Notes: generated by a model from the sequence alone, not told the origin. Counted from the first letter of the stretch, positions 9,004 through 19,595 are shown. The stretch: DNA of 64,000 bases from Clostridium senegalense JC122 (GCF_000285575.1 NZ_HE611050.1:741471-805470); one strand, 5' to 3'. A program made the numbers and translations.

Positions 9004-9573
9004 TTAATATTCATACTCTTTTGCATTTTCACATATGGAGATTTTAAGTGTTTTTCCTTCTAATAATTTTTTATAGGAACATAAAAATTCATTTAACTCT
9101 ATATCTTGAATATCTATTTTATTAGAACTTCTTAATATAACATTTTCTTGCTCTAGTAAAACATCTAAATCATTAATATCATTAGTTATTTTATATATCA
9201 TAACAGCAGAATTTTTAGTTTTCCCTTGATATTTTTCTTGAAAGCTAATAGTTTTTCTTAAACTTTCATATTCTTCAGTTATGTTTCCAAGACCCATAGA
9301 ATTTAAATCAACACCAAAATCTTTCATTTGATTTTGTAAATCCTCAGAATTAAATCCATATCTCTCCATGAGTTTCTTTTGAATATTCATTAATTTTTCA
9401 TTAGATATAGAGTTTTTATCCATATATTCCTTTAGACTCTTTGTAAAGTCACTTATATTCATTTTTCCTTGTGACATTGAATAATATAACTCATATATAT
9501 AATTTTCAAATTTATCGATATCTTTATCACTTGCTTTAGTTTTCAATTCATTAAAATTAATTATATCACTCAT
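9004..9573 (-). CDS. DUF3867-like clostridial protein of unknown function
   Basis: 189-aa soluble, highly charged protein beginning MSDIINFNELKTKASDKDID. The sequence style (an acidic helical N-terminal half with the YELYYSMSQGKMNISDF segment) fits what I recall of the Clostridium-restricted DUF3867 family. No catalytic motif, signal peptide or membrane segment is visible. It is monocistronic, with a terminator at 8908-8942. The family call is from memory. Confidence 0.6.
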   Translation of the reverse strand: MSDIINFNELKTKASDKDIDKFENYIYELYYSMSQGKMNISDFTKSLKEYMDKNSISNEKLMNIQKKLMERYGFNSEDLQNQMKDFGVDLNSMGLGNITEEYESLRKTISFQEKYQGKTKNSAVMIYKITNDINDLDVLLEQENVILRSSNKIDIQDIELNEFLCSYKKLLEGKTLKISICENAKEYEY

Positions 9574-10010
9574 ATACTTATTAACTAATTATCTAAATTA
9601 GTTAGTCCTCCTTTTTTATACTTATATGTATTGTAACATGATATTAAAACTTCCATATGTAAAATCCCACTATATTTCATGTATATTAAAACATAAAATA
9701 AACTTCACAACTTTTATAAAACTTAAACGTCAATGATCATTTACAGTCTATTATGGTTAGTAAAATGCTCCCATATAATTTTGAGTGTAATTTATACATA
9801 CACATTAAAAACAAATTCAAATTTTAAACTTATTTCATAACAAATAGAATCCAATACAGTACCTGTTATTGGCTTGCAGTTCTGCAAAACACTCTTAGCC
9901 AACCTAATAGTATTAATAATTTTCATGTTTAAAATACGTTGTTTTAATTGGCCTCTACAATAAACTGTTATCAAATTTTTATATACTGAATAGTTTTTAT
10001 TTATTTAGTA
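9574..10010. other. Intergenic region without a convincing gene
   Basis: About 440 bp between the DUF3867-like gene and the 6S RNA. A 60-codon minus-strand frame (9792-9974) exists but has no ribosome site and no recognisable family. I see no terminator or repeat here apart from the 6S RNA terminator at its right end. Confidence 0.4.
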
Positions 10011-10040
10011 TAAAAAAAAGGTTACATAAATGCAACCTTT
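10011..10040 (-). terminator. Terminator of the 6S RNA gene
   Basis: The minus strand reads AAAGGTTGCATTTATG then TAACCTTT followed by TTTTT, a compact hairpin plus T run at the 3' end of the 6S RNA. Confidence 0.8.
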
Positions 10041-10244
10041 AATTCTTTAAATTAACCCCACTATGCCGTCTCCAAGGCGTATTTGAACCCGTACTACCAC
10101 GGGTGGAATCCTCCTTTATTTTTCTGGTACTTAAGTCGTACTCAAGTCAACACTCCAAATAAAGAGCAGTGATTCCTATTGTTAAAATGTTGGCTCAATA
10201 TAGGCCTTTTCCACGCACACAGTAGGAAAATTAATTCAACTTAT
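10014..10244 (-). ncRNA. ssrS: 6S RNA
   Basis: 6S RNA binds sigma-A RNA polymerase holoenzyme by mimicking an open promoter. The transcript can form the diagnostic long rod. The 5' segment GAATTAATTTTCCTACTGTG pairs with the 3' segment CATAGTGGGGTTAATTT as the closing stem. Internal arms around GGAATCACTGCTC and GGAGGATTCC flank the central bubble, and CCCGTGGTAGTACGGG is an apical hairpin. Its place directly downstream of aspS matches bsrA of Bacillus subtilis. A near-consensus promoter and a terminator bracket it. The mature ends are approximate. Confidence 0.85.
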
Positions 10245-10250
10245 AACTAT

Positions 10251-10279
10251 ATTATATACTAACAATACTATTTTTTCAA
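10251..10279 (-). promoter_or_regulatory. Promoter of 6S RNA
   Basis: TTGAAA (10279-10274), 17-nt spacer, TATAAT (10256-10251) on the minus strand, giving a predicted start near 10244. This is one of the cleanest sigma-A promoters in the window. Confidence 0.8.
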
Positions 10280-10370
10280 ATATTTATTAATACTTTTTAA
10301 CAAAATTTATTATACTTTTATTTTGTCCACAATTTTGAAATATATGCTCAATTCATAATTTCTTTTAATA

Positions 10371-12161
10371 TTAATTTTCTTCTTTTTTCACGTCGGTTTT
10401 AATACATAATTCTTGTAACTGTTTATCATCAACAAGATTTGGAGCTTCACTCATTGGACAATATGCATTTTGATTTTTAGGGAATGCTATAACATCTTTT
10501 ATGTTATCTGTTCCAGCTAAGAACATAACCATTCTATCAAAACCATATGCAAGTCCGCCATGTGGAGGTGGTCCATATTTAAATGCTTCTAATAAAAATC
10601 CAAATCTCTCCCATGCACTTTCTTTACTAAATCCTAAAAGCTCAAACATTTTTTGTTGAAGTTTAGTATCATGGATTCTTATACTACCTCCACCAAGCTC
10701 TTCTCCATTTAAAACTATGTCATAAGCTTTAGCTCTAACTTTTAAAGGATCTACATCTAAAAGTTCTAAATCTTCATCCATAGGACATGTGAACGGATGA
10801 TGTAATGCTACATGTCTTTTTTCTTCTTCATCATATTCTAATAATGGGAACTCTGTTATCCAAACAAAATTAAATTCATCATTATCTTTTAATATTTCAA
10901 GCTGTTTTGCAATTTCTAATCTTAATGCTCCTAATGATTGCAATACTACACTATCTACATCTGCAACTATTAATACTAAATCTCCAACTTTAGCTTCTGC
11001 AGCATTTAATAAATTTTGCATCTCTTCTTCACTAAAGAATTTAGCTATTGGTGATTTAATTTCTTCTTCTTTATATGCTATCCATGCTAAACCTTTTGCT
11101 TTATAAGTTTTAACAAATTCTCCAAGCTTATCTATTTTTTTTCTACCCATATCTGAAGCGCCTTCTACTGTTAAAGCTCTTACAGAACCACCATTTGCTA
11201 TTGCATTTTTAAATACCGCAAATTCACTATCTTTAACAGCATCTGTGATATTTTTTATCTCCATACCAAATCTTAAATCTGGTTTATCAGAACCGTACTT
11301 TTCCATAGCTTCCTTAAATGGCATTCTTTTTATTGGAAGTTGCACGTCTATTCCTTTTATTTCTTTAAATACTTTTTTAATCAATCCTTCGTTTAACGCT
11401 ATTACATCATCAACTTCTACAAATGACATTTCTAAGTCTATTTGTGTAAATTCAGGTTGTCTGTTTGCTCTTAAATCTTCATCTCTAAAACATTTTACTA
11501 TTTGATAGTACTTATCAAATCCTGAAACCATAAGCAATTGTTTAAATATTTGTGGTGATTGTGGTAATGCATAAAACATTCCAGGATAATTTCTACTAGG
11601 AACCAAATAGTCTCTAGCTCCTTCTGGAGTACTCTTAGTTAACATAGGCGTTTCCATCTCTAAGAAACCATTTTCATCTAAATAATCTCTAACAATTTTA
11701 TTTGCTTTATTTCTTATCATAAAGATATTTTGCATATCTGGTCTTCTTAAATCTAAATATCTATATTTTAATCTTATATTTTCCGCTGCATCTAGATTTT
11801 CCTTTATATATATTGGAGGAGTTTCTGATTCAGATAATATTTTTATACTTTCACCTTTTAACTCTACCATTCCAGTTGGAATATTATTGTTTGGAGATTC
11901 TCTTCTTACAATTTCACCAGTTACAGCTATACAATACTCTGGTTTAGCTAAATCAGCTTTTTCAAAAGCCTCTTTATTTATTTCCTCTCCAAACATTACT
12001 TGTAGTATACCAGTTCTATCCCTTAAGTCTATAAAAACTAGACCACCTAAGTTTCTTTTTCTTTGGACCCATCCCATTACAGTAACCTTTTGAGAAACAT
12101 GTTCCTCTCTAAGTTCACCGCACATAATGGTTCTTTTAAGCCCATTTAATGCTTCTCCCAT
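10371..12161 (-). CDS. aspS: Aspartyl-tRNA synthetase
   Basis: Class II synthetase (596 aa) charging tRNA-Asp. It has an N-terminal OB-fold anticodon-binding domain (VMGWVQRKRNLGGLVFIDLRDR), the class II motif 2 FRDEDLRANRQPEFTQ, a bacterial GAD insertion domain (~290-420) and motif 3 GLAYGFDRMVM near the C-terminus. ATG 12161 follows an AGGAGGT site. It lies downstream of hisS with a 253-nt gap containing a hairpin but no terminator T run. The 6S RNA gene follows. Confidence 0.97.
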   Translation of the reverse strand: MGEALNGLKRTIMCGELREEHVSQKVTVMGWVQRKRNLGGLVFIDLRDRTGILQVMFGEEINKEAFEKADLAKPEYCIAVTGEIVRRESPNNNIPTGMVELKGESIKILSESETPPIYIKENLDAAENIRLKYRYLDLRRPDMQNIFMIRNKANKIVRDYLDENGFLEMETPMLTKSTPEGARDYLVPSRNYPGMFYALPQSPQIFKQLLMVSGFDKYYQIVKCFRDEDLRANRQPEFTQIDLEMSFVEVDDVIALNEGLIKKVFKEIKGIDVQLPIKRMPFKEAMEKYGSDKPDLRFGMEIKNITDAVKDSEFAVFKNAIANGGSVRALTVEGASDMGRKKIDKLGEFVKTYKAKGLAWIAYKEEEIKSPIAKFFSEEEMQNLLNAAEAKVGDLVLIVADVDSVVLQSLGALRLEIAKQLEILKDNDEFNFVWITEFPLLEYDEEEKRHVALHHPFTCPMDEDLELLDVDPLKVRAKAYDIVLNGEELGGGSIRIHDTKLQQKMFELLGFSKESAWERFGFLLEAFKYGPPPHGGLAYGFDRMVMFLAGTDNIKDVIAFPKNQNAYCPMSEAPNLVDDKQLQELCIKTDVKKEEN

Positions 12162-12284
12162 ATTTGTACCTCCTAAAAATTACTTATCCTTTATGTATAG
12201 ATATACAAAAAAATTATTAAGTATTTATAACATAAATTTTATTCCGGTTATAACTCTAATAGCTATAACTTCATTATATGGGTT

Positions 12285-12325
12285 TCCCACCTAAATTTAA
12301 ATTTACTTAGATAAGAAACCCATTT
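12285..12325 (-). promoter_or_regulatory. Stem-loop in the hisS-aspS intergenic region
   Basis: The minus strand pairs ATGGGTTTC with GAAACCCAT around a ~25-nt loop. No T run follows, so it is not a classical terminator. The loop contains AGGTGGGAAACCC, reminiscent of a T-box sequence, but the other T-box stems are absent. It may be a processing or stability element between two synthetase genes. Confidence 0.4.
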
Positions 12326-12414
12326 AAAATAACAATTTAAACTCAATTGGTTTTATAAAATTGAAAACCTTCTAGTTATAAATTAAGAATTTAACTTCTA
12401 TTCCTAATGGCAAA

Positions 12415-13668
12415 CTAATTATTTTTAATTATATTTGATATATCATTTATATTATCCAAACTAAGTTCAAATTGATTTCCATCATCCATTCTTTTTAGCT
12501 TGAATTTTCTATTATTTATTTCTTCTTCACCTAAAACTGCTGTAAAACTTGCTCCAATTTTATTTGCAAATTTCATCTGTGCTTTAACACTTCTTCCAAC
12601 ATGATCACAATCTGCCTTTATTCCTACATGTCTTAAGGAATTAACAAGTTTAACAGCCTCTATTTTAGAACTTTCCCCCATTGAAACAATATAAGCATCA
12701 ATATAGTTTGGTTTTGGTATTTCTATACCTTTTTCTTCAAGAGTTAATAATAGCCTCTCCATTCCCATACCAAAACCTACAGCAGGTATATCCTGACCAC
12801 CAATTTCTTTAATTAAGCCATCATATCTACCACCACCACAAAGTGTAAATCCATTATCCATAACTTCAAATATAGTTTTAGTATAATAGTCTAAACCTCT
12901 AACAACCATAGGGTCTACAATATAGCTAATTCCTATAGCCTCTAAATATGTTTTTAAATTTTCAAAGTGATTCTTACATTCATCACATACATAATCTAAT
13001 GTTATAGGTGCATCTTTTACAATTTCTTTACATGCTTCAACTTTACAGTCTAATATTCTTAATGGATTCTTTTCTAACCTACTATGGCAAGTTGGACATA
13101 ATCCTTCTTTTTTTAACTCTAAATATTCTTTTAATGCATCATTATATTTTTGTCTACAATTTGGACATCCTAAATTATTTATATGAAGCTCTAATCCTTC
13201 TATTCCAAAGTGTTTATAAACATCCATAATTATACTTATTATTTCAGCATCTACCGAAGCCTGTTGCGAACCAAAAACTTCAACACCAAACTGATGATGT
13301 TGTCTTAATCTACCCTTTTGCATTTTTTCATATCTAAATGCTGGTGTAAAATAATATAATTTTGTTGGTTGCGCATCTGCATAAAGTGCATTTTCAACAA
13401 ATGCTCTAACAGCTGGTGCTGTGCCTTCAGGTTTTAATGTTATACTTCTTCCGCCTTTATCCTCAAAAGTATACATTTCCTTTTGAACTATATCTGTTGT
13501 TTCACCAACACCTCTTTTAAACAAATCTGTACTTTCAAACATTGGAGTTCTTACTTCTAAACAACCGTATTTAGCAGCTATATCTCTCATTAAATTTTCT
13601 ACATAATGCCACTTATACACTTCTGATGGTAATATATCTTTAGTTCCTTTCGGTGCTTTAAAGTTCAT
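12415..13668 (-). CDS. hisS: Histidyl-tRNA synthetase
   Basis: Class II synthetase (417 aa) for tRNA-His. Visible are the N-terminal [12 protein letters not shown], motif 2 with [20 protein letters not shown], the histidine-specific [14 protein letters not shown] loop and the motif 3 region [24 protein letters not shown]. The C-terminal ~90 residues are the anticodon-binding domain. It begins 13 nt after hemZ with an AGGAGG site, so it is in the same transcript. Confidence 0.97.
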   Translation of the reverse strand: MNFKAPKGTKDILPSEVYKWHYVENLMRDIAAKYGCLEVRTPMFESTDLFKRGVGETTDIVQKEMYTFEDKGGRSITLKPEGTAPAVRAFVENALYADAQPTKLYYFTPAFRYEKMQKGRLRQHHQFGVEVFGSQQASVDAEIISIIMDVYKHFGIEGLELHINNLGCPNCRQKYNDALKEYLELKKEGLCPTCHSRLEKNPLRILDCKVEACKEIVKDAPITLDYVCDECKNHFENLKTYLEAIGISYIVDPMVVRGLDYYTKTIFEVMDNGFTLCGGGRYDGLIKEIGGQDIPAVGFGMGMERLLLTLEEKGIEIPKPNYIDAYIVSMGESSKIEAVKLVNSLRHVGIKADCDHVGRSVKAQMKFANKIGASFTAVLGEEEINNRKFKLKRMDDGNQFELSLDNINDISNIIKNN

Positions 13669-13680
13669 GAAATTCCTCCT

Positions 13681-15129
13681 TTATACTCCATAAAGAGATT
13701 CTAATAAATTTATTTTCTTTTCTATCATCTCATCTATTCTTTTTATATATTCTCTTACATCTTTTACATTTCCAAAGCGCTCAATTCTATTATCATTTAA
13801 AAAAACAACTTTTGAAACAGCATCTGCTCCTAATGCCACAATTGTTTGTTTTTCTTCTATCATCTGTATATTATATATACCTTCTTTACCATCTTTTGAA
13901 TATCCTATATTCTCCATGTTCCCTACCATATTCTTTTGTCTATACATATAATATGGATTCATATCAAGTTCCTTTGATAATTGAACAGTCTTTTCATACA
14001 TATCATTAAGCTCATCTTGACTAGGTATTTCAAATTTCTTATTATTTATTAAATTCTCATAAAGTTTAGATGCTCTTTTAATAGACATACCATGCACTGT
14101 TAAACTTTGAGGATTTAACTTTTTAATAGCTTCACAGGTTTTATTTATATTAATTAGATTCTCCCCTGGAAGCCCTACTATTATATCCATGTTTATATTA
14201 TCAAATCCTAATTCACAAGCTAAATTAAACTTTTCAACTACAGACTCAACATTATGATTTCTTCCTATAACTTTTAGTGTTGAATCATTCATTGTTTGAG
14301 GATTTATACTTATTCTTTGAACTTTATATTTTTGCATTGTTAAAAGCTTTTCTCTTGTAATGCTATCTGGTCTACCACATTCAACTGTAAATTCTTTTAT
14401 ATGTTTATTTTCTATAAAAGAATTGTATATATGTTTCATTATATATTCAAACTCTTCATTGTTTACAGCAGTTGGAGTACCCCCTCCAAAATAGACACAC
14501 TCTATTTTAAGTTCCCTTTTAGTTATATATAAGCTTAGTTCTGATATTTCTTTATGTAATGCTTCTAAATAAGGTTTAACTATATTTTTGCAGCTTGATA
14601 TTGGGTTAGATGTGAATGAACAATACGCACACCTAGTTGGACAAAATGGCATTCCTATATAAACACTAATAGTTTTTTCATCCTTATTTATTATATTTCT
14701 TTCCCATTTTGCAACATCTATACAAAGTTGAGATTTTTCTTTTGATGTAAAATATCTATCATTAAATTCTTTTATAATATCATTTTCACTAATATTTTTT
14801 TCCAAAAGTTCTATAGCCTTTTTAGATGGTCTTATTCCAACTAAAGTTCCCCAAACCAAGTTTTTGTTTGTTAAATCAGTTAGAAAAGCAAAAACTGCTT
14901 TTCTAACTTCTTCTTTAATTTTATAATTATCATTTATAGTATAATCTTTAATAATATCTTTATGTTTTATAGATATTTTTTCTTGAAAAATATCTATTTT
15001 TATATCCTCTTTTTCATCAACAAATTCTATATCACTGAAAGCATAAAATAAATTTATCATTTGAAAAATATCATATCTAAATTGTAAATTATTTAAATTA
15101 ACTCTTATTTCAGTATCCTTATTATACAA
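13681..15129 (-). CDS. hemZ: Coproporphyrinogen dehydrogenase-like radical SAM protein HemZ
   Basis: 482-aa radical SAM enzyme of the HemN/HemZ family. The cluster motif CPTRCAYC sits near residue 165, followed by the family YFGGGTPTAV and VGLPGE segments. HemZ proteins are annotated as oxygen-independent coproporphyrinogen oxidases, but clostridial members near hisS may have another porphyrin-related role. The start appears to be TTG 15129, with AAGGA upstream. It lies between the metallo-hydrolase gene and hisS in the same orientation. Confidence 0.85.
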   Translation of the reverse strand: MYNKDTEIRVNLNNLQFRYDIFQMINLFYAFSDIEFVDEKEDIKIDIFQEKISIKHKDIIKDYTINDNYKIKEEVRKAVFAFLTDLTNKNLVWGTLVGIRPSKKAIELLEKNISENDIIKEFNDRYFTSKEKSQLCIDVAKWERNIINKDEKTISVYIGMPFCPTRCAYCSFTSNPISSCKNIVKPYLEALHKEISELSLYITKRELKIECVYFGGGTPTAVNNEEFEYIMKHIYNSFIENKHIKEFTVECGRPDSITREKLLTMQKYKVQRISINPQTMNDSTLKVIGRNHNVESVVEKFNLACELGFDNINMDIIVGLPGENLININKTCEAIKKLNPQSLTVHGMSIKRASKLYENLINNKKFEIPSQDELNDMYEKTVQLSKELDMNPYYMYRQKNMVGNMENIGYSKDGKEGIYNIQMIEEKQTIVALGADAVSKVVFLNDNRIERFGNVKDVREYIKRIDEMIEKKINLLESLYGV

Positions 15130-15156
15130 TTTTTATCAAGTCCTTTTTCTAAAATT

Positions 15157-15762
15157 CTATCTCAAAAATGGATTAGTTGCTTTCTCTCTTTCCATTGTAG
15201 TTCTTGGACCATGACCTGGGAACACAATAGTATGATCATCTAGTATCATAAGTTTATTTTTGATAGAGTTCATAAGAGCTTCTGTATCTCCACCCTCTAA
15301 ATCCGTTCTACCTACAGAACCTGTAAATAATGTATCACCTGTGAACACATTATTTCCTATTTTAAATGTAAGCCCTCCTGGCGTATGTCCAGGTGTTTCT
15401 ATACATTCTATCTCAAAGTTTTTCAACTTAATTTTATCATTTTGTTTTAAGTACATATTTACACCATTAAAGAAAACATCTCCATAGATATAAGTACCTT
15501 TTTTCATAAACTTATAATCTTTTTCACTTATTCCTATTTCTCCACCTACAAGTTTGAACAATTCATCTACTCCACCTACATGATCTACATGACCATGTGT
15601 TAGAAGAATATATTTCACATTTGCGCCTAATTTACCAATTTCTTTTTCTATATCATCTACATCTCCACCAGGATCTAAAACAACTGCTTCTTTAGTTTCT
15701 TCATCCATGATTATATAGCAATTTGCTCCATATATTCCTGCAACAACTCTTTTTATTACCAT
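15157..15762 (-). CDS. Metallo-beta-lactamase-fold hydrolase (glyoxalase II-like, YqgX type)
   Basis: About 201 aa; compact zinc hydrolase with HGHVDHVGG, PGHTPGGL, FTGDTLF and FPGHGPRTT motifs, giving the complete dinuclear metal-site set. ATG 15762 is preferred over the GTG nine bases upstream because GGTGGGTG lies 6 nt before it. It sits between dtd and hemZ in a dense operon. The family hydrolyses thioesters such as S-lactoylglutathione analogues; the physiological substrate in clostridia is unknown. Confidence 0.85.
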   Translation of the reverse strand: MVIKRVVAGIYGANCYIIMDEETKEAVVLDPGGDVDDIEKEIGKLGANVKYILLTHGHVDHVGGVDELFKLVGGEIGISEKDYKFMKKGTYIYGDVFFNGVNMYLKQNDKIKLKNFEIECIETPGHTPGGLTFKIGNNVFTGDTLFTGSVGRTDLEGGDTEALMNSIKNKLMILDDHTIVFPGHGPRTTMEREKATNPFLR

Positions 15763-15781
15763 AATTAACACCCACCTATAA

Positions 15782-16237
15782 CTAAAAGTCTTTTTTACTT
15801 TCTAATAGTAATGTTACAGGTCCATCATTTTGTATATAAACCTGCATATCTGCTCCAAATTCACCAGTTTCAATTTTATTTTCACCTAGTTTATTTTTAA
15901 ACTCTAAAACTAGTTTATCATATAGCTCTTTTGCTTTTTCTCCACCTTGTGCCTTCATAAAATCAGGTCTTTTCCCTTTTCTACAATCGCCATATAACGT
16001 AAACTGAGAAATTAAAAGTATACTTCCACCTATATCTTCTACAGAAAAATTCATTTTATCATTTTCATCTTCAAATATTCTCATTCCTAAAACTTTTCTC
16101 ACTATATAATCTATATCCGCTTCTGTATCCTCTTTACTTATCCCAATAAGAACATTTAATCCTTTTTCTATTTTCCCTATGATTTTATCTTCAACTTCAA
16201 CTCTAGAATTTTTTACTCTTTGAACTATAGCTCTCAT
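15782..16237 (-). CDS. dtd: D-aminoacyl-tRNA deacylase
   Basis: 151-aa proofreading enzyme that hydrolyses D-amino acids from mischarged tRNA. It carries the DTD signatures [17 protein letters not shown] and, near the C-terminus, the cross-subunit motif [14 protein letters not shown] 16237 follows GGGTGG. It is 20 nt downstream of rel, a conserved pairing in Firmicutes. Confidence 0.96.
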   Translation of the reverse strand: MRAIVQRVKNSRVEVEDKIIGKIEKGLNVLIGISKEDTEADIDYIVRKVLGMRIFEDENDKMNFSVEDIGGSILLISQFTLYGDCRKGKRPDFMKAQGGEKAKELYDKLVLEFKNKLGENKIETGEFGADMQVYIQNDGPVTLLLESKKDF

Positions 16238-16257
16238 TTTTATCCACCCTATCTAAT

Positions 16258-18435
16258 TTAATTTTTTATTCTATAAACGTCATATACACCATTTAATGAT
16301 CGTATCTTCTTTTGTATTTTAGTTAATTGCTCTACAGTGGCTATAGATATTTTAACATTTATAATACTTTCTCTAGCCTTTGTTGTTTTTGCATTTATTG
16401 ATATAATATTTACACTGCTATCATTTATAATTTGAATTATATTTGTAAGTACTCCAACTTTATCATCAGCTTTAATTTGAATTTTTGTCAAATACTCACC
16501 AAAATTCTTTTCATCTTCCCAACTTACATCTACAATTCTTTCCTTTTCTTTGTTTTCCAAAGCTATGAGATTTTTACAATCCTTTCTATGTACTGAAACT
16601 CCACTTCCTTTAGTTATATATCCTATTATTTCATCCCCCGGCACTGGGTTACAGCACTTAGCAAACCTTACTAATAAGTTTCCTTCCCCTTTAACTTGAA
16701 TATGTGAAACCCCTTTATTATTTGCTCTAATTTTTATAGTGTTTTTATTTTCAATGGATTTTATTTCATCATCTTTGCTTTGAATCTGACTCTCATTTAA
16801 AGACTCTTTAAGTTTATTAACGATATTAGTAGGTATGATTTCATTTACACCTATAGCTGCATATAAATCATCTAAGCATTTTAAATTATATCTTTTTAAA
16901 ATTTTTTCTAGGGCAGAAGCTTTTAAAATTTCATTTAATGTAAATCCATGTTTTTTACATTCCTTTTCTAAAAGTTCTTTTCCCTTTTCAATACTTTCGT
17001 CTCTTTTAGCACGTTTAAGCCATGATTTAATTTTACTTTTAGCTCTATTACTTTTAGCTATGTTTATCCAATCCATTCTAGGCCCTTTAGAATTGGAAGA
17101 AGTTATAACATCAACAATTTCTCCAGTTTTCAAATGATATGTTAGCGGTACAATCTTGCCATTAACTTTTGCCCCAGTACACTTATGTCCTATATCTGTA
17201 TGTATACTATAAGCAAAGTCTATAGGTGTAGACTCATATGGAAGACTTATTACATCACCTTTAGGAGTAAAAACAAAAACTTCATCTGAAAATAAATCTA
17301 TTTTAAAACCTTCCATAAATTCTTCTGCATCTGAAGTTTCTCCTTGCCATTCTAACATTTCTCTAAGCCATGAAAGTCTTGATTCTAAAGAGTCATTATT
17401 ATTTGATATGCCTTCTTTATATTTCCAGTGAGCAGCAATACCATATTCTGCTATCCTATGCATTTCATAAGTCCTAATTTGAATTTCAACAGGTTTTCCA
17501 AAAGGTCCTATAACTGTAGTATGTATAGATTGATACATATTAGGTTTAGGCATAGCTATATAATCTTTAAATCGTCCTGGTATAGGCTTGTAAATAGTAT
17601 GAACTATACCTAAAGCAGCATAACAATCGCCTATATCATCTACAAGCACCCTAACTGCAGTTAAATCAAAAATTTGATCTATTGTTTTATTTTTCTTAAC
17701 CATTTTCCTGTATATAGAATAAAAGTGTTTTGGCCTACCTTCTATTTCAGATTTAATTCCAACTTTATCTAAATTATCTTGTAAATTTTTAATTATATTC
17801 TCTATTTGAACTTCTCGCTCTGCCCTCTTTTGGCTTATTTCTTTTACAAGTTCATAATATTCTTTCTCATGTAAATATCTTAAAGATAAATCCTCTAGTT
17901 CCCATTTTATTTTAGATATCCCTAGTCTATGTGCTAATGGAGCATAAATATCTAATGTTTCTTTTGCTTTTTCTTTTTGTTTAGCTTCTTTTTTAAATTT
18001 TAAAGTGCGTAGATTATGTAACCTATCCGCAAGTTTTATAAGTATAACTCTTATATCTTTTGCCATAGCAAGAAGCATTTTTCTTACATTATCAGCTTGT
18101 TGCTCTTCCTTAGTTTTATATTTAATTTTACCTAATTTAGAAACCCCTTGTACTAAATCAGCTACCTCAACACTAAACATTTGGCATATATCTTCATATG
18201 TATAATCTGTATCTTCTATAACGTCATGTAGAAGTCCAGCTACTATAGTTGATGTATCTAGACCTAATTCTGCCAATATACAGGCTACCTCTAACGGATG
18301 AATTATATAAGGCTCACCGGATTCTCTCTTTTGCTCTTTATGTGCTTCAAAAGATAATTCAAAAGCTTTACGAACTTCTTCTATATCAACATTTGTACAA
18401 TTTTTATTTATTTTATCCAATAACTTTTCTAGCAT
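16258..18435 (-). CDS. relA: Bifunctional (p)ppGpp synthetase/hydrolase Rel
   Basis: 725-aa long RelA/SpoT homologue controlling the stringent response. An N-terminal HD hydrolase domain (HPLEVACILAELGLD, LLHDVIEDT, LADRLHNLRTL) is followed by the synthetase domain (YSIYRKM, DLTAVRVLV, YQSIHTTVIGP), TGS (VFTPKGDVISLP.GSTPIDFAY type, ~390-450) and a C-terminal ACT domain. Both catalytic halves look intact. A strong hairpin sits just upstream of the start. Confidence 0.97.
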   Translation of the reverse strand: MLEKLLDKINKNCTNVDIEEVRKAFELSFEAHKEQKRESGEPYIIHPLEVACILAELGLDTSTIVAGLLHDVIEDTDYTYEDICQMFSVEVADLVQGVSKLGKIKYKTKEEQQADNVRKMLLAMAKDIRVILIKLADRLHNLRTLKFKKEAKQKEKAKETLDIYAPLAHRLGISKIKWELEDLSLRYLHEKEYYELVKEISQKRAEREVQIENIIKNLQDNLDKVGIKSEIEGRPKHFYSIYRKMVKKNKTIDQIFDLTAVRVLVDDIGDCYAALGIVHTIYKPIPGRFKDYIAMPKPNMYQSIHTTVIGPFGKPVEIQIRTYEMHRIAEYGIAAHWKYKEGISNNNDSLESRLSWLREMLEWQGETSDAEEFMEGFKIDLFSDEVFVFTPKGDVISLPYESTPIDFAYSIHTDIGHKCTGAKVNGKIVPLTYHLKTGEIVDVITSSNSKGPRMDWINIAKSNRAKSKIKSWLKRAKRDESIEKGKELLEKECKKHGFTLNEILKASALEKILKRYNLKCLDDLYAAIGVNEIIPTNIVNKLKESLNESQIQSKDDEIKSIENKNTIKIRANNKGVSHIQVKGEGNLLVRFAKCCNPVPGDEIIGYITKGSGVSVHRKDCKNLIALENKEKERIVDVSWEDEKNFGEYLTKIQIKADDKVGVLTNIIQIINDSSVNIISINAKTTKARESIINVKISIATVEQLTKIQKKIRSLNGVYDVYRIKN

Positions 18436-18451
18436 CTAGATTACACTCCTA

Positions 18452-18480
18452 AAACTAAAGGCTGGTTAAGTAACCAGCCA
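18452..18480 (-). terminator. Hairpin just upstream of rel (terminator or attenuator)
   Basis: The minus strand has a perfect GGCTGGTTA/TAACCAGCC stem followed by TTTAGTTTT, then the rel ribosome site. It may end transcription from apt or modulate read-through into rel. Confidence 0.6.
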
Positions 18481-18593
18481 CTATTTTTATCAATGATATT
18501 ATTATATAATAACAATTTTATTAATGCAATTTGCTTTAAACATTTTATAGAAATAATGTCAGCTTTTATTTATAATATCATCTTTATTATTAA

Positions 18594-18753
18594 TGTAGGG
18601 ATACAAACTTGAAATTAAATTTATTCAAGAACTTAAAAATATTTTCATTCAAAATTCAGTGTTGAGTTTTGATACTTATGAGATTGTATAATTCCTTTAA
18701 ATATTTAAGTTTTAAAATAAATAGTTTTTAAAGCTTACTTGAAACCCTGCAAT
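18594..18753 (+). repeat. Dispersed ~160-bp element, copy D
   Basis: It begins TGTAGGGATACAAACTTG and ends GAAACCCTGCAATT, so its ends can pair (TAATGTAGGG with CCCTGCAATTA). It shares with copy A the ACTTAAAA.ATATTTTCAT block and CAGTGTTGAGTTTT. The 23-nt hairpin core seen in copies A-C has degenerated here. It is antisense to the flanking rel and apt genes. Confidence 0.5.
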
Positions 18754-18787
18754 TAAGCTGTTAATTTTTATAAATACCATTTTAAGA

Positions 18788-19306
18788 TTAAAGGTTATAT
18801 TGTACTAAAGACATTACATCATAGTCTTTTATCTTTTCTTTTCCATTTAGTTCTGTAAGTTCAATTACAAAATCTAAAGAAACTACTTCTCCACCCATCT
18901 TTTCAACAAGGCTTGCCACTGCAGAAACAGTTCCACCTGTTGCTAATAAATCATCTACTATAGCTACTCTTTGACCTTTTTTTATAGCATCTTTATGAAT
19001 TTCTAATGTATCACTACCGTATTCTAATCCATATTTAGTGTTATATGTTTCATATGGTAACTTACCTGGCTTTCTACATGGAATAAATCCAACTCCTAGT
19101 GCATAAGCAACAGGCACTCCAAATAAAAAACCACGAGCTTCTGGTCCAACTATCAAATCCACATTTTTATCTTTTAAATGTTCTACAATTTTGTCTATGG
19201 TGAACTTTAAAGCCTCTCCATCTCCAAGCAAAGTCGTAACATCTTTAAAACTAATTCCTTCTTTAGGAAAATTATCTATAACTCTTATTTTTTCTTTTAA
19301 ATTCAT
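18788..19306 (-). CDS. apt: Adenine phosphoribosyltransferase
   Basis: 172-aa purine salvage enzyme making AMP from adenine and PRPP. The PRPP-binding motif [13 protein letters not shown] and the family segments [15 protein letters not shown] and [10 protein letters not shown] are present. I chose ATG 19306 ([14 protein letters not shown]), which has GGGGGAAAC just upstream; the frame is open to an ATG at 19336 without a good ribosome site. Copy D of the dispersed repeat lies between this gene and rel. Confidence 0.95.
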   Translation of the reverse strand: MNLKEKIRVIDNFPKEGISFKDVTTLLGDGEALKFTIDKIVEHLKDKNVDLIVGPEARGFLFGVPVAYALGVGFIPCRKPGKLPYETYNTKYGLEYGSDTLEIHKDAIKKGQRVAIVDDLLATGGTVSAVASLVEKMGGEVVSLDFVIELTELNGKEKIKDYDVMSLVQYNL

Positions 19307-19595
19307 TGTCGTTTCCCCCTTTTTATAATTTATCATATTCTTAGAATTTAAATTATCTCAAAATCCTAAAAACCACAAATATACCTTGCTAAATACAATA
19401 CATCAAAACAAAATGTTATTATGTCCTGTATTTATATATTAAACTGTATATTTAAACTATAATTAACCATCACCAAAATTATACATTTAGTATATATAAA
19501 ATATGATATTTTATTCATTTAAATATTACTTAATAACAGAACATATAAAACATTATACAAACTCTCATTTTTTTAATTAATATAGTGAAAAAGCC

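Noticed and set aside
9792-9974. 60-codon minus-strand ORF
   Set aside because: No ribosome site, no recognisable family, atypical composition in an AT-rich gap; more likely chance.
12285-12325. T-box-like AGGTGG sequence between hisS and aspS
   Set aside because: No specifier stem, AG-bulge or terminator alternative could be drawn; only a simple stem-loop is supported.
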